Assembly: GCA_958295985.1 (NCBI GenBank)
Contig: OY282432.1
Span: 620,001-684,000, forward strand
Source: an uncultured Candidatus Binatia bacterium
GTDB lineage: Bacteria > Desulfobacterota > Binatia > UBA9968 > JAJDTQ01
Reading direction: 5' to 3'
DNA length: 64,000 nucleotides
Shown here piece after piece: positions 1 through 10,700 of this stretch. The number at the start of each line of letters is the position of its first letter. The stretch's first letter is position 1. The notes beneath the pieces are model-generated. The model worked only from the letters and a program-made list of their open reading frames with translations, made no database searches and was not told the origin of the DNA. Position numbers and translations under genes: made by a program.

Positions 1-437
1 GCATCCTGGAGTTCTTCGTCACCCTATGGTGGCTGCGCCTGACGGGCCATCGGGTTCTGCTCAGGTACGGGCTGACGGGCCTCGTCGGCGTGCTGGTCAA
101 TCTCGGATCGTTCCAGATCCTGCTCGATCTCGGGATGCACAAGTTCCTGGCGTCGCCGGTCGCCATGGAGCTGTCGATCGTCTTGAACTTCCTGATGCAC
201 AACTACTGGACCTTTGCCGACCGGGTCATGATCGGCCGCAAGCGCGTCCGGGGCCTGAAGTACAACGCCGTCTCGCTGGTGACCCTCGCCCTGAGCTACG
301 GCGTCTTCGTCGGCCTGTCGGTCCTCTTCCCGAGCGCCTCTCCGGTGCTGCTCCAAGCCTGCGCCATCGTCCCCGTCGTGGCGTTCAACTACCTCGCGAA
401 CTCCTACTGGACGTTCCACGACACGGCCCCGAAATAG
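1..437 (+). CDS. GtrA-family membrane protein, C-terminal part (gene enters from the left edge)
   Basis: The reading frame is open from the first bases of the window (first full codon at 3) and stops at 435-437, so the 5' end lies outside. About 144 codons are visible. They encode four hydrophobic segments with the GtrA pattern: RYGLTGLVGVLVNLG near the start, an inner segment with NFLMHNYWTFAD, and a closing NYLANSYWTF. GtrA proteins are small membrane proteins linked to polyprenyl-phosphate-sugar handling. The residues before the first helix (EFFVTLWWLRLTGHRVLLRYG) look like the linker of GT2-GtrA fusions, in which a polyprenyl-phosphate-mannose/glucose synthase is followed by GtrA. The missing N-terminal part is therefore probably a GT2 domain. 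That is inference, because the sequence is not in the window. It converges on the GT22 gene, with 133 bp between the stops. Confidence 0.8.
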   Translation, partial: ILEFFVTLWWLRLTGHRVLLRYGLTGLVGVLVNLGSFQILLDLGMHKFLASPVAMELSIVLNFLMHNYWTFADRVMIGRKRVRGLKYNAVSLVTLALSYGVFVGLSVLFPSASPVLLQACAIVPVVAFNYLANSYWTFHDTAPK

Positions 438-448
438 CGGCGGCGCAC

Positions 449-477
449 GGGAAACGCGGGGCCGGCCCGCGTTTCCC
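449..477 (+). terminator. Perfect 12-bp hairpin after the GtrA stop
   Basis: A 12-bp perfect inverted repeat (GGGAAACGCGGG and its complement) with a 5-nt loop begins 12 nt after the GtrA stop codon. No T-tract follows, so an intrinsic terminator is plausible but unproven. It lies between convergent genes and could serve both. Confidence 0.5.
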
Positions 478-570
478 GCCCTGGCCGACCGCCCGATCGC
501 GGCAGGCCATGCGGGCGTGCGGGTCCGGAGTTTCGCGGCGGGGACCGGCGTCAGGGGGACCCTCGCGCCG

Positions 571-2307
571 TCATTCCGGAGCGGCGAAGCGGATCCCGAA
601 ATCGGCCGGCGGCCGCGGCGCGTCGGGATAGAGAAGCGGCATGATCCGGTCGGCCGATCTTTCGGTCACGGTCGGCGTGAATTCGCGCCAGCGACGGACG
701 GGAGCGTCGTTTTCCACGCGGCGCAGGACCCGGATGCCGCCGAAGGTCCGTTCCTCCGCGTAGCCGGGGGCGGAAAGGCGCGGATTCGCGGACAGGATGT
801 GGCTGACCGAGGCCAGGACCGCCGGCATGTCCGCGCCGACGAGGGCGGCGCCGGTCGTGGCGTCGTAAAGCGGTATCCCGCGGTGCAGGTAGTAATAGCC
901 GGGAAGGGCGTGGTAGTGGCGGTCGATGTGCCACACGGCGAGGACCCCGGGCGCCTCGGCGAGGTAGCGATAGGCGGCGAAGACGGGACCCCGGTCGCGG
1001 ACGAACCGGACCGGGGTCTCCTCCGGCGCGAAGATCAACCTGTAGACGTCGTCCTGGCGCGGCAGAGCATTCAGGAGTCCGGCCAGGGAGACCGCGGCGA
1101 ACGCGGCGCCGGCCGCGCCGAAGACCCAGGCCCGCCGGCGGGCGGCGAGCCGCGCCGCCACGCCGGCGCCGATCAGCAGCCACAGCGGGACGACGACGAA
1201 AACGAAGCGGTATTCCTTGTGCGCCTCCGCGGAATGGACGATCAGCGCCAGGACGACGAGCCCGAGGAGAAGCCCGTAGCGGCGCGGGTCGCGCAACGAC
1301 GCCGCCAGGCAGAGCGCGCCCAGCCCCGCGGTGGCGAGCAGGAACCACCACAGGTATTGCCAGGCCGGGCTCGAACCGGCGCGCGTCTCCTCCAGCGCCA
1401 GATTGAACCGCAGGTTGGCGAGATAGGAGTGGAACGGCTCGGCGCCCCACGTCAGCGCGTCGAACAAGCCGACCGCGAGGAAGAACAGGGCCGCGGCGAA
1501 CGCGAGCTGCGTCCGCGCCCCCCGCCACCACGCGCCGCCCGGCCCGGACGCCCCACCGGCGCGCAGGAAGAGCAGGCCGAGCAGCACCAGCGCGAGCGGG
1601 GCGTACTGCATCCGCACCGCCGCGGCCAGCACCGCCAGGAGGGCCGCCGGCCAGACGACCCCCGGCCGGGCCGGGTCCGGGCGCGCGCACAGCGCCAGCA
1701 ACGCCATCAGCAGGCCGGTGGCCACGAACTCGGTCATCGGCTTGTGGGCGAAGCCGACCAGCTCGTACCAGAAGGCCCCGGCCACGAGCGCCACCCGGGC
1801 CGCGCTTTCGTCGAAGTGGCGGCGAGCGAAGAAGTACATACCGGCCGGAACCGCCAGGGAAAGGGCGCAGAAGACCAGCTTGACGCCGCCGACGTACCAG
1901 ACGGGCCGGTCGAGGCCCACGGCGTCGAACAGCGCCAGGACCCCGGCGATCAGGCCGGGCACCAGCCACGAACGCGCGCCGTAGAAGTGCTCCCAGTGGA
2001 CGATGCCGGCGCCGAAGACCAGACGGTGCGCCTGCTCCAGGTACTGCATGATCTCGTCCGGATGCAGCGCGAAGTCGCCGGACAAGGCGACGAACGCGCG
2101 CGCGGCGAAGGCCAGCGCGAGCACGGACCACAGGTGCTTCCACACCGGTCCCCCGGGCTCGCTCAGGTGCGCCGTGGCCGCCAGCGCGGCGCCGGCGGCC
2201 ACGCGCGGGCGCGTTGTGTCGTCCCTTCTCGGCCGGGGCCGCTCCGCGCGGCGCGCCTCCCGCGCGCCCTTCCGCCGCTTCGCCATCGCTCGTCCCCGAG
2301 TCCTCAT
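571..2307 (-). CDS. GT22-like (Alg9/PIG-B-type) membrane mannosyltransferase
   Basis: A protein of 578 residues with about 10 hydrophobic segments. The first extracytoplasmic loop carries HPDEIMQYLEQAHRLVFG (residues 82-99). This matches the HPDE signature of GT22 GT-C enzymes (Alg9, Alg12 and PIG-B relatives), which use a lipid-phosphate sugar, usually polyprenyl/dolichyl-phosphate mannose. The N-terminus is strongly basic and cytoplasmic. The chosen ATG at 2307 overlaps the stop of the DUF2723 gene as ATGA, which indicates translational coupling. A second ATG at 2286, preceded by GGGGA, is an equally possible start and would remove seven residues. The acceptor is unknown. Its place beside a DUF2723 enzyme and a giant surface protein suggests a role in glycosylating exported material. 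Confidence 0.8.
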   Translation of the reverse strand: MRTRGRAMAKRRKGAREARRAERPRPRRDDTTRPRVAAGAALAATAHLSEPGGPVWKHLWSVLALAFAARAFVALSGDFALHPDEIMQYLEQAHRLVFGAGIVHWEHFYGARSWLVPGLIAGVLALFDAVGLDRPVWYVGGVKLVFCALSLAVPAGMYFFARRHFDESAARVALVAGAFWYELVGFAHKPMTEFVATGLLMALLALCARPDPARPGVVWPAALLAVLAAAVRMQYAPLALVLLGLLFLRAGGASGPGGAWWRGARTQLAFAAALFFLAVGLFDALTWGAEPFHSYLANLRFNLALEETRAGSSPAWQYLWWFLLATAGLGALCLAASLRDPRRYGLLLGLVVLALIVHSAEAHKEYRFVFVVVPLWLLIGAGVAARLAARRRAWVFGAAGAAFAAVSLAGLLNALPRQDDVYRLIFAPEETPVRFVRDRGPVFAAYRYLAEAPGVLAVWHIDRHYHALPGYYYLHRGIPLYDATTGAALVGADMPAVLASVSHILSANPRLSAPGYAEERTFGGIRVLRRVENDAPVRRWREFTPTVTERSADRIMPLLYPDAPRPPADFGIRFAAPE

Positions 2308-4409
2308 CGGCCGCCGGAAGAGTCCAGCTTCTCGAGCGCCTGACGAGCATGATTGTCCGCGCCGCGGTCGATCGACAGGGATTCCCGGAACAGCGTCCTC
2401 GCCTTGCCGGTATCGCCCCGGCGCAACGCGATGTGCCCCTCGACGAAGCGTTCCGTCGCCCGGTCCTTCTTGCCGCGGTCGTCCCCGGCCAGCTCCAGGG
2501 CCCGCCGCAGGTAGGTTTCCGCCAACCGCAGCGATCGGCCGCCCGGCTGGGTCATCAGCGCCTTGGACATGCCCATGAGCGACCAGTAATTGCCTTCCGC
2601 CAACGGCACGACGTCCGCGACGTAGCCGTTCATCGAAGACCGTTCGTTGACCTGGGCCAGACCCAGGTATTCGCCGTAGGCCCTCAGCATCTCGTTGCGA
2701 TGGATGGCGCTCGGCGGGTCCCGCGGCGCCGGCATCGCGATCAGCTTCCCGAAATACGCCTTGGCCTTGTCGTTGGCCCTGATCTCGATTCGCCCCGGTC
2801 CGGCGCCCTCGTGGACCCGCACGAAAAAGCCCAGATGCGCCAGACCCGCCCCCGAGAAGGCCGGACCGTACCAGAGGGAATACACCGGCAGGTCCGTATT
2901 CCGGAGAAACTCGGCCCAACCCGCGGTCTTGCGCCCGGTGGGCCACAACGGACGCACGACGCGGTCGGCGATGTAGACGCCGTGATACTCCAGCAACCGC
3001 AGGTTCGGGCGCACCCCCTTCACCCAGTGAAGATAGGACATCGGGCCGACGAACGGGTCTGCATAGAGGACGAAGACGCCGTCCTCCTCGGCGATGTCGA
3101 GCAACGCCCGCGCCTGTTCCTCGGCGAAGCGGTCGTGGGGCCGGTAGTTGACCCCGACGTTCCAGGCGCAGAGGCCCGCCACGAGGAGCGCGCCCGCGGC
3201 GTGGAAAACGGGAAGCAGCGGCGCGCGGCGCGCGCGCGCCCATCGGAACAGCGCGTGCGCGCCGTGGCCCAGCCATAGCGCGAGGATGCCGTAGGCGACC
3301 AGCGGATAGGGGCGGAAGGTGGAAATCCGGAGGGGTTCGTAGTTGAAGCCGAGCAGGGCGACGAGGAGGAAGCTGCTGGCCACGAACGCCAGCGCCTCGC
3401 ACGAGAGCCCGAGACGCCGGCCGCCCCGGAAGGACGCGAACGCGCCCCACAGCGCGACGAGCGTGCCGGCGACGCCGAACTGCACCAGCGCCTGCGTCGC
3501 GAAGTGTCCGGCGAAGAACAGCTTGTCGGCGAGGCCGGCGTTGGGGCTCTGGTCGATGTGAGAGTAGATGCTGCGGTCGACGAAGGAGAGGAACTCGCCC
3601 CAGGACCCGATCGGCCCCAGGAAGTTGACCGGCACCGGCTGGTGGGAACGCCACGCCATCCAGCCGTACAGCGCGGCCGCGGCCAGCACGGCGACGGCGG
3701 CCAGGTAGACGGCCCGGCGTCCGAAGTCCCTTCCCGCGCCCGCGGCACAGGCGAGGAACAGGGGACTCGCCAGGATCAGCAGCGGGTAGTGATTGGCGAG
3801 GCCGAGGCCGTAGACCGCGGCCGCCGCGATCCACAGGCGCGCGCTCCGCGCCGCCGCGGCCTCCTGCACGAGAGCCAGGGTCAGGAACACCGCCGCCGTA
3901 TTGGTGGTGTAGACGTCGGCGATGATCGCCTGCGACCAGAAGTGCTCGGAGACCGCCAGCGCGGCGCCGGCCAGCCAGGCCGCGGGACGGTCGCCGGTGC
4001 GGCGCAGTACGAGCCAAGCGACGCTGGCGCAGGTGAGCGCACCCATCAGGCCGCTCAGCGCATGGACGCGCCAGGCGACCTCGCCGAGGGGGACCAGCGA
4101 AGCGAGCCAGCCGAGCAGGACGTACAGGGGATATCCCGGCGGGTGCGCGACGCCCGCGAACGCCGCGGTGGTAACGAAGAGGCCGTCGTCCTCCAGCATC
4201 ACGGTGCGCGGCGCCGAGACGGCGTAGAGGACGAACGCGCCGGCGAAGAGCAGCCCGACGCCGAGAGCATCCGCCCGCGGCTGGAGCGGATGCAGGTCGG
4301 GGAGCGGCGCGCGAGGCACGCGAAGCAACGGTTCCCACCACCGCGCCGGAGGCGGCGGCGAAGACCCTCTCGCCGGCCCGCCGGCCGATCGTCGCTTCTT
4401 GCCACTCAT
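2304..4409 (-). CDS. DUF2723 (TMEM260-like, GT-C) membrane glycosyltransferase with TPR-like C-terminus
   Basis: A 701-residue protein. It has a proline- and basic-rich cytoplasmic N-terminus (1-45), then a membrane-embedded part of about 10-12 helices (to about 420), then a soluble, probably periplasmic C-terminal part with TPR-like helices near the end (about 610-700). The first loop carries LEDDGLF followed by AGVAHPPGYPLYVLLGWL, the DUF2723 signature. The family is classed as a GT-C glycosyltransferase. Its animal member TMEM260 is a protein O-mannosyltransferase acting on IPT domains. The gene is divergent from the giant adhesin, with 297 bp between the start codons, and is coupled to the GT22 gene downstream. 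A 54-bp remnant of a DUF2723 gene also sits beyond the far end of the adhesin. I see no strong ribosome site before the ATG. Confidence 0.85.
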   Translation of the reverse strand: MSGKKRRSAGGPARGSSPPPPARWWEPLLRVPRAPLPDLHPLQPRADALGVGLLFAGAFVLYAVSAPRTVMLEDDGLFVTTAAFAGVAHPPGYPLYVLLGWLASLVPLGEVAWRVHALSGLMGALTCASVAWLVLRRTGDRPAAWLAGAALAVSEHFWSQAIIADVYTTNTAAVFLTLALVQEAAAARSARLWIAAAAVYGLGLANHYPLLILASPLFLACAAGAGRDFGRRAVYLAAVAVLAAAALYGWMAWRSHQPVPVNFLGPIGSWGEFLSFVDRSIYSHIDQSPNAGLADKLFFAGHFATQALVQFGVAGTLVALWGAFASFRGGRRLGLSCEALAFVASSFLLVALLGFNYEPLRISTFRPYPLVAYGILALWLGHGAHALFRWARARRAPLLPVFHAAGALLVAGLCAWNVGVNYRPHDRFAEEQARALLDIAEEDGVFVLYADPFVGPMSYLHWVKGVRPNLRLLEYHGVYIADRVVRPLWPTGRKTAGWAEFLRNTDLPVYSLWYGPAFSGAGLAHLGFFVRVHEGAGPGRIEIRANDKAKAYFGKLIAMPAPRDPPSAIHRNEMLRAYGEYLGLAQVNERSSMNGYVADVVPLAEGNYWSLMGMSKALMTQPGGRSLRLAETYLRRALELAGDDRGKKDRATERFVEGHIALRRGDTGKARTLFRESLSIDRGADNHARQALEKLDSSGGR

Positions 4410-4706
4410 CGTGAAACTGAGGTTGGTCCCGGTTCATGGAACGTGTATTCCGGGTTGGCTCTCCTGCCGCCAAAGTTGTATTTATCACGTCTTGTTGTTC
4501 TTGTCTCACCCGCCCTCTACCGGCTCGACTACATCGACTACATTGAGAAGGTTTGATAACCAGGACTCTGGCGGCAGGATCGACTACGGAATACACCCTG
4601 TTTCTGCCGCTCCCCTGTCCCAAGAACCCGGACCACCTCAAACCGGAACCATCTCAGTCCACGAAATAGGGGCAACTCCAGGCCCAGGCAACAGGAGGCC
4701 AGCGCC
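4410..4706. promoter_or_regulatory. Divergent intergenic region between DUF2723 and the giant adhesin
   Basis: This 297-bp region must hold promoters for both directions. It is less GC-rich than its surroundings. The octamer TCGACTAC occurs three times: two in direct 9-bp tandem at 4525-4542 and a third at 4580-4587. These may be binding sites for a regulator. I could not identify a convincing -35/-10 pair. For the adhesin, AGGAGG at 4693-4698 lies 8 nt before the ATG at 4707, which fixes that start. Confidence 0.5.
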
Positions 4707-7700
4707 ATGGTCATGAACGGACCGACCAGACACCACATTCCCCGCGGCATTGCGAACACCCGGACAATCGTTCGCGCCCTCGGCACGGAGGGGGAGGGAA
4801 TTCCCGATCGCGGCGCACGGACGCCTTTCCGCCTCGGAGCGCTCCGGGCGATTCGTTCCCTCGTCGCCGCCGCGACGGCAGCGGCGTGCATCGTCGGGAC
4901 CTGCGTGTCGGCAACGGCCGCCGAACCGCCGGCGCCAGATGCGACGCAGGCATCCGCCTACTCCGCCTTCGCCCGCACCAGCGTGCGCTGGAACGCGGTC
5001 ACCGCCACCCCGGCGGTGCAGCATTACCTGGTGCAGTACCAGACCCGGGCGTGGGACGCGGCCACTGGCGATTCCTGGTCGGCGTGGACGGCGGTGTCGG
5101 GGCAGGTCGCCTCCACCGGTGGCCAACACCGCACGTGGCACGAGAGCCTCGACCCCGACCTGCGATACCGCTACCAGGTCCGCGCCGTGAACGCCGACGG
5201 CGACGGCGCGTGGTCGGCCACGTTCCCCAGCGCCGGCGTGCGGCCGCGGCCGGGTCCCGTGCAACTGGAAGTCTCCGCCACGGCCACCCAGGTAACCCTC
5301 ACCTGGGCGATGGGCGCGGCCGGCGTCACGAGCTGGGAGTACGAACAGAGCACCGATGGCCGCGTCTGGGGAAGCTGGACGGCGATCTCCCCGAGCGGCG
5401 CGGCCACCACCAGTTACGTCGTCCCCGGCCTGACCGACGGGACCAACTACTGGTTCCGGGTGCGGGCGGTGAACGGCGCCGGCAGCGGCGCACGGTCGAA
5501 CTCCGTCACGGTGACGCCGGGTACGAGAAGCCGGGTCGCGTTCGAGGCGGCGGCCTACACCGCGACGGAGGGCGGCGCGGCGACGACGGTGGCGGTGACC
5601 ATGAACCCCGCGGCGACCGCCAGCATGACCATTCCGATCACGATCACGCCCCAGGGCGCCGCCGCGGCGACGGACTACGCGGTTAGCGGGCTCACCGCGG
5701 GCGCGCTGGCGTTCGCGCGCGGCAACAGCCGCAAGACGTTCACCGTCACGGCCGCGGAAGACACCGACAGCGACGACGAGACGGTCGTGCTGGGGTTCGG
5801 GGTGGCCGCGTCGATGGTCAACCCGCCGCGCACCGCCACCGTGACCCTCGTGGACGATGACCTGCCGCCGCGCAAACCGGCGGCGAGCGAAGTGAGTGTA
5901 CGGGCAGGATGGACGCGGCTCTGGGTCAATTGGGACGTCCCCGAACTGACCATTACCGGCCTTCAGTTTCAAAGCAGGGCATGGGATGCCACGGGTGCGT
6001 GGCCGACGGATGGATGGACCAAATTCCCGGTAACAGCCTTTGGCACGCGGATACCCCACACCCCTCTGGATCCGGACGTCCGCTATCGGTATCGGGCGGC
6101 TGCCTACGCCGACGGGAGGACCGGCCCGCATTCGGACCCGTTTCCGACCGCCGGGGTGGTACCCAAGCCCGACCGCCCGACCTTCACCGCCCGGCAGGGC
6201 GCCACCCCCGATCAGGCGATTCTGTCCTGGAGCGCGGGCGCGGCCAGCACCACCAAATGGACGTATCGGCGCAGCGCGGACGGCGGCGAGACCTGGACGT
6301 CCTGGACGGACATCCCGGGCGGCGAACCCACTCGCAGCCACACGATCTCCGGATTGACGAAGGGCAACCACGTGTTCCAGATGGTCGCGCACAACGAAAG
6401 CGGCGACGGCCGGCCGTCGGCGATCGTCCCGGTCACCCTGGGCGCCCGCCTCACGGTGGCGTTCGGGGCGGCCTCCTACGCCGCCACCGAGGGCGGCGTC
6501 GCGACCACGGTCACGGTAACCATGAATCCCGCCGCCGACCGACAGGTGCGGGTGCCGATCACCGCCACGCCGCAGGCGGGAACGGCGGCCGAGGACTACT
6601 CCGTCACCGGGCTCGGTGGCGGGGCGCTCAACTTCAACGTGGCCGATACGTCCGCGAGCTTCACGATCCGGGCGAACCAGGACCTGGATTCCACTCACGA
6701 CAACCTGGCGCTGGCCTTTGGCAGCCTCCCCGCCGAGGTGAGCGCCGGCGCCATCGGCAGCGCGACGTTCACCCTTACCGACGACGAGCCGGTGCCGCCC
6801 CAAGTCACGCAGGGTCTGAACGCCGTAGCCCACCCCGGCAAGATGACGGTGGGCTGGACCGGGGTCACCGCCACCCCGTCGGTCGTCGGCTACGAGCTGC
6901 AGTATCAACGCCGCGCCTGGGGCGCCGCGGCCTGGCCCACGGCGTGGACGGCAATCTACACCCCGGCGCCGACGAACGCCAACACCTATTCCTTCGAGCA
7001 CGACAATCTCGATCCCGAGGTGCTCTACCGCTATCGGGTCCGGGCCGAGAACGATTACGGCGGGGCCTCGTGGTCGAGCCTGATCCCGGCCGCCGCGGGC
7101 CGCTACCCGGCCCCGTTGAAGCCAACGGTGACGGCGACCCCGGCCCCTGGCTCGATAGGGCTCTCCTGGCAGCAGGGTCCGCGCAGCGTCACCCGCTGGG
7201 AAGTCAGGAAGGGCACGGGAAGCCCGACGGTGAGTTGGGACGGCTGGACCGCCATCAGCCCCAGCGATGCCGGCACCGTTGCGCACACCGTCGGGAGCCT
7301 TGCCAACAAAACCCAGTACGCGTTCCAGGTGCGGGCGGTGAATCCGGGCGGGACCGGCGCCGCCTCACAGACGGTGCGCGCCACCCCGCAGCAACGGCTC
7401 ACCGCGACGTTCGGCGCGGCGTCGCTCGACCTCACCGAAGGCGCCAGCGGCACGCTCCAGGTGACGATGACGCCGGCCGCGGACCGCGAGGTGAAGCTGC
7501 CGATCGTGGTGACGCGAGGCGGTGGCACGGTGGCGGCGGACTATACGATCACCGGGCTGAACTCCGACGGGCAGTTGGTGTTCGCCTCCGGCGCGACGTC
7601 CGCCGCCATCACCGTCCGGGCGAACGAGGACGCGGACCCCGCGGACGAGACGGTGACCGTGGCATTCGGCACGCAGCTCCCCGTCCTGGTGGCCGCCGGT

Positions 7701-10700
7701 ACCCGGTCGAGCACCCAGGTGGAGATCGACGACAACGATACCCTGACCGCGACGGTGGCGCGCAACGCGGCGACGGTGGCGGAGGGCTCGGACGCGGTGT
7801 TCACGGTGACGCTCGCCGGTGCGACGAGCAGCGCGCCGGTGACGGTGAGCTACGAGACGGGCGGGACGGCGACGTCGGGCAGCGACTACACGGCGCCGAC
7901 GGGGTCGCTGACCATCGCGGCGGGCGTAGCGACGGGGACGATCACGGTCGCGACGGAGGCGGAGTCGCCGGCGCTGCTGGACCCGAACGAGACGCTCTCG
8001 GTGACCCTGACCGGGGTCACCGGCGGCGGCGGCGCGGCCGTGCTGGGCACGGCGGCGACGGCGACGACCACGATCACGGACCCGGGCGCGGTGACGGTGG
8101 CCGTGGCCCCGGCCGCCGTGACGGTGGACGAGGGCCGGCCGGCGAGCTTCACGGTGCGGTTGTCGGGGGCGGTGTCCACGCCGGTGACGGTGAAGTGGAA
8201 GACGGTGGCGGGCACGGCGAGTTCGGGTACGGACTACACCGCGCAGGCGGCGACCGCGCTGACCTTCGCCGCCGGCGGTACCACCGCGCAAACGATCACG
8301 GTGCAGACCGCGCTGGACCGCCTGGTGGAAGGGAACGAGACGTTCCAGGTGAGCCTGGAAGCGGACAGCGCCAACCCGCTGCCGAACCAAGTGACGCTGG
8401 GAACCGCCGCGACGGTGACCATCACCGACGATGACACGGTCGAGGTGAGCGTCGCGACAGTGACCTCGACCGTGCCCGAAGGGACGGAGGCGACTTTCCG
8501 GATATTCGTCGTGGGCGGCACGAGCACGGCCGCGGTGACGGTGAGCTACACCGTAGGCGGCACGGCGACGTCCGCCGACTACACCGCGCCCTCGGGAACG
8601 CTGACGATCCCGGCCGGGGCAGGTTCGGGGGATGTGACGGTGGCCACCCTGACCGACTCGGTTCTGGACCCGGGCGAGACGCTATCGGTGACCCTGACCA
8701 GGGTCACCGGCGGTGGCGGAGCCGCGAGTCTGGGCGCGGGGACGAGCGCGGAGACGACCCTCACCGACGCCGGTTCGGTGACGGTGTCCTTGGACCCGGC
8801 GACGCAGAGCGTTGCGGAGGGTTCGCCCGCGAGCTTCGCGGCGGTGCTGTCGGGGACGGTCGCGACCGCGGTGGTGGTGTCGTGGAAGACGGCGGACGGG
8901 ACCGCGGGGAGCGCGGACTACACGGTGCAGTCGGCGACGACGCTGACCATCGCGGCGGGCGAGACGCGCTCAGCGGCGTTCACGGTGGCGACGACCGCGG
9001 ACACGTTGTCGGAGGGCTCGGAAACGTTCGAGGTTCAGATCGCGGCGGACGGCACGACGCCGCTGCCGTCGAACGTGACCATCAGTCCGACGGCGAACAC
9101 GTCGACGGCGACGATCACCGACGATGCCTCGGACGCGATTACGGCGACGGTGTCGCGGGCCGGGGCGACGGTGGCGGAGGGTTCGGACGCGGTGTTCACG
9201 GTGACGCTGGCCGGCGGCACGAGCACGGCGCCGGTGACGGTGCGCTACGAGACCACGGGGAGCGCGACGTCGGGCAGCGACTACACCGCGCCGTCGGGAT
9301 CGCTGACCATTGCGTCGGGGGTGGCGACGGGAACGGTGACGATCGCCACGACCGCGGACACGGTGCTGGACCGGGGCGAGACGCTGGGGCTGCGTCTGAC
9401 CGGGGTGAGCGGCGGCGGCGGCGCGTCGAGCCTGGGTTCGACGACCAGCGCGGCGACGACGATCGACGACGACGGGACGGCGACGGTGGGTTGGTCGGCG
9501 ACCTCGCAGAGCGTGGACGAGGGCCGGGAGGCGACGCTCACCCTGTCGCTGTCGGGCGCGGTGTCGGAGCCGGTGACGGTGAAGTGGAAGACGACGGGGG
9601 TGAGCGCGACCACGGGGACGGACTACACCACCCAGGCGTTGACCGCAGTGACCATCGCCGCGGGCGCGACGACGGCGACGCTGACGGTGCAGACCACCGC
9701 AGACACGCTGGCGGAGGGCAGCGAGACCTTCACCGTGAGCCTGGAAGCGGACACGGACAACCCGCTGCCGTCGGGCGTGTCTCTGGGGACGACGAGCACG
9801 ACGGTGACGATCGACGACGACGAGGCGCTGCTGGTGAACATCAGCGCGGACGCGGTCTCGGTGGTCGAGGGCGGCAGCGCCGCCTACACGGTCCGGGTGA
9901 CCGGCGGGACGAGCACGGCGCCGGTGGTGGTGACCTACACGGTTGGCGGCACGGCGACGACGGCGGACTACACGGCGGCGACGACGAACAGCCTGACGGT
10001 GGCGTCGGGCGGCGCGAGCGCGGCGCTGACGATCGCGACGCTGACGGACACGGTGATCGATCCGGACGAGACGCTGCGGGTGACGCTGAGCGGGGCGAGC
10101 ACGACCAAGGGGTCGGTGGCGGTGGGCACGCCGTCTGCGGCCAGCCTGGCGCTGGCCGAGCCCGCGGGCTCGTCGGTGACGGTGTCCTTGGACCCGGCGA
10201 CGCGGAGCGTTGCGGAGGCTTCGTCCGCGAGCTTCGAGGTGGTGCTGTCGGGGACGGTATCGAGCGACGTGGTGGTGTCGTGGAAGACGGCGCACGGGAC
10301 CGCGGGGAGCGCGGACTACACCGCGCAGGCGGCGACCGCGCTGACCATCGCGGCGGGCGCGACGCGCTCCGCGGCGTTCACGGTGGCGACGACCGCGGAC
10401 ACGTTGTCGGAGGCCTCGGAGACGTTCGAGGTTCAGATCGCGGCGGACGGCACCACGCCGCTGCCGTCCAACGTGACCATCAGCCCGACCGCGAACACGT
10501 CGACGGCGACGATCACGGACGATGCCGCGGACGCGCTGACGGCGACGGTGTCGCGGGCCGGGGCGACGGTGGCGGAGGGTTCGGACGCGGTGTTCACGGT
10601 GACGCTGGCCGGCGGCACGAGCACGGCGCCGGTGACGGTGCGCTACGAGACCACGGGGAGCGCTACGTCGGGCAGCGACTACACCGCGCCGTCGGGGTCG

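Noticed and set aside
571..4641. A 1,356-codon minus-strand ORF joining GT22 with upstream sequence
   Set aside because: The upstream half is a shadow of the DUF2723 gene in another frame. GT22 starts at 2307 or 2286, where an ATGA overlap couples it to DUF2723.
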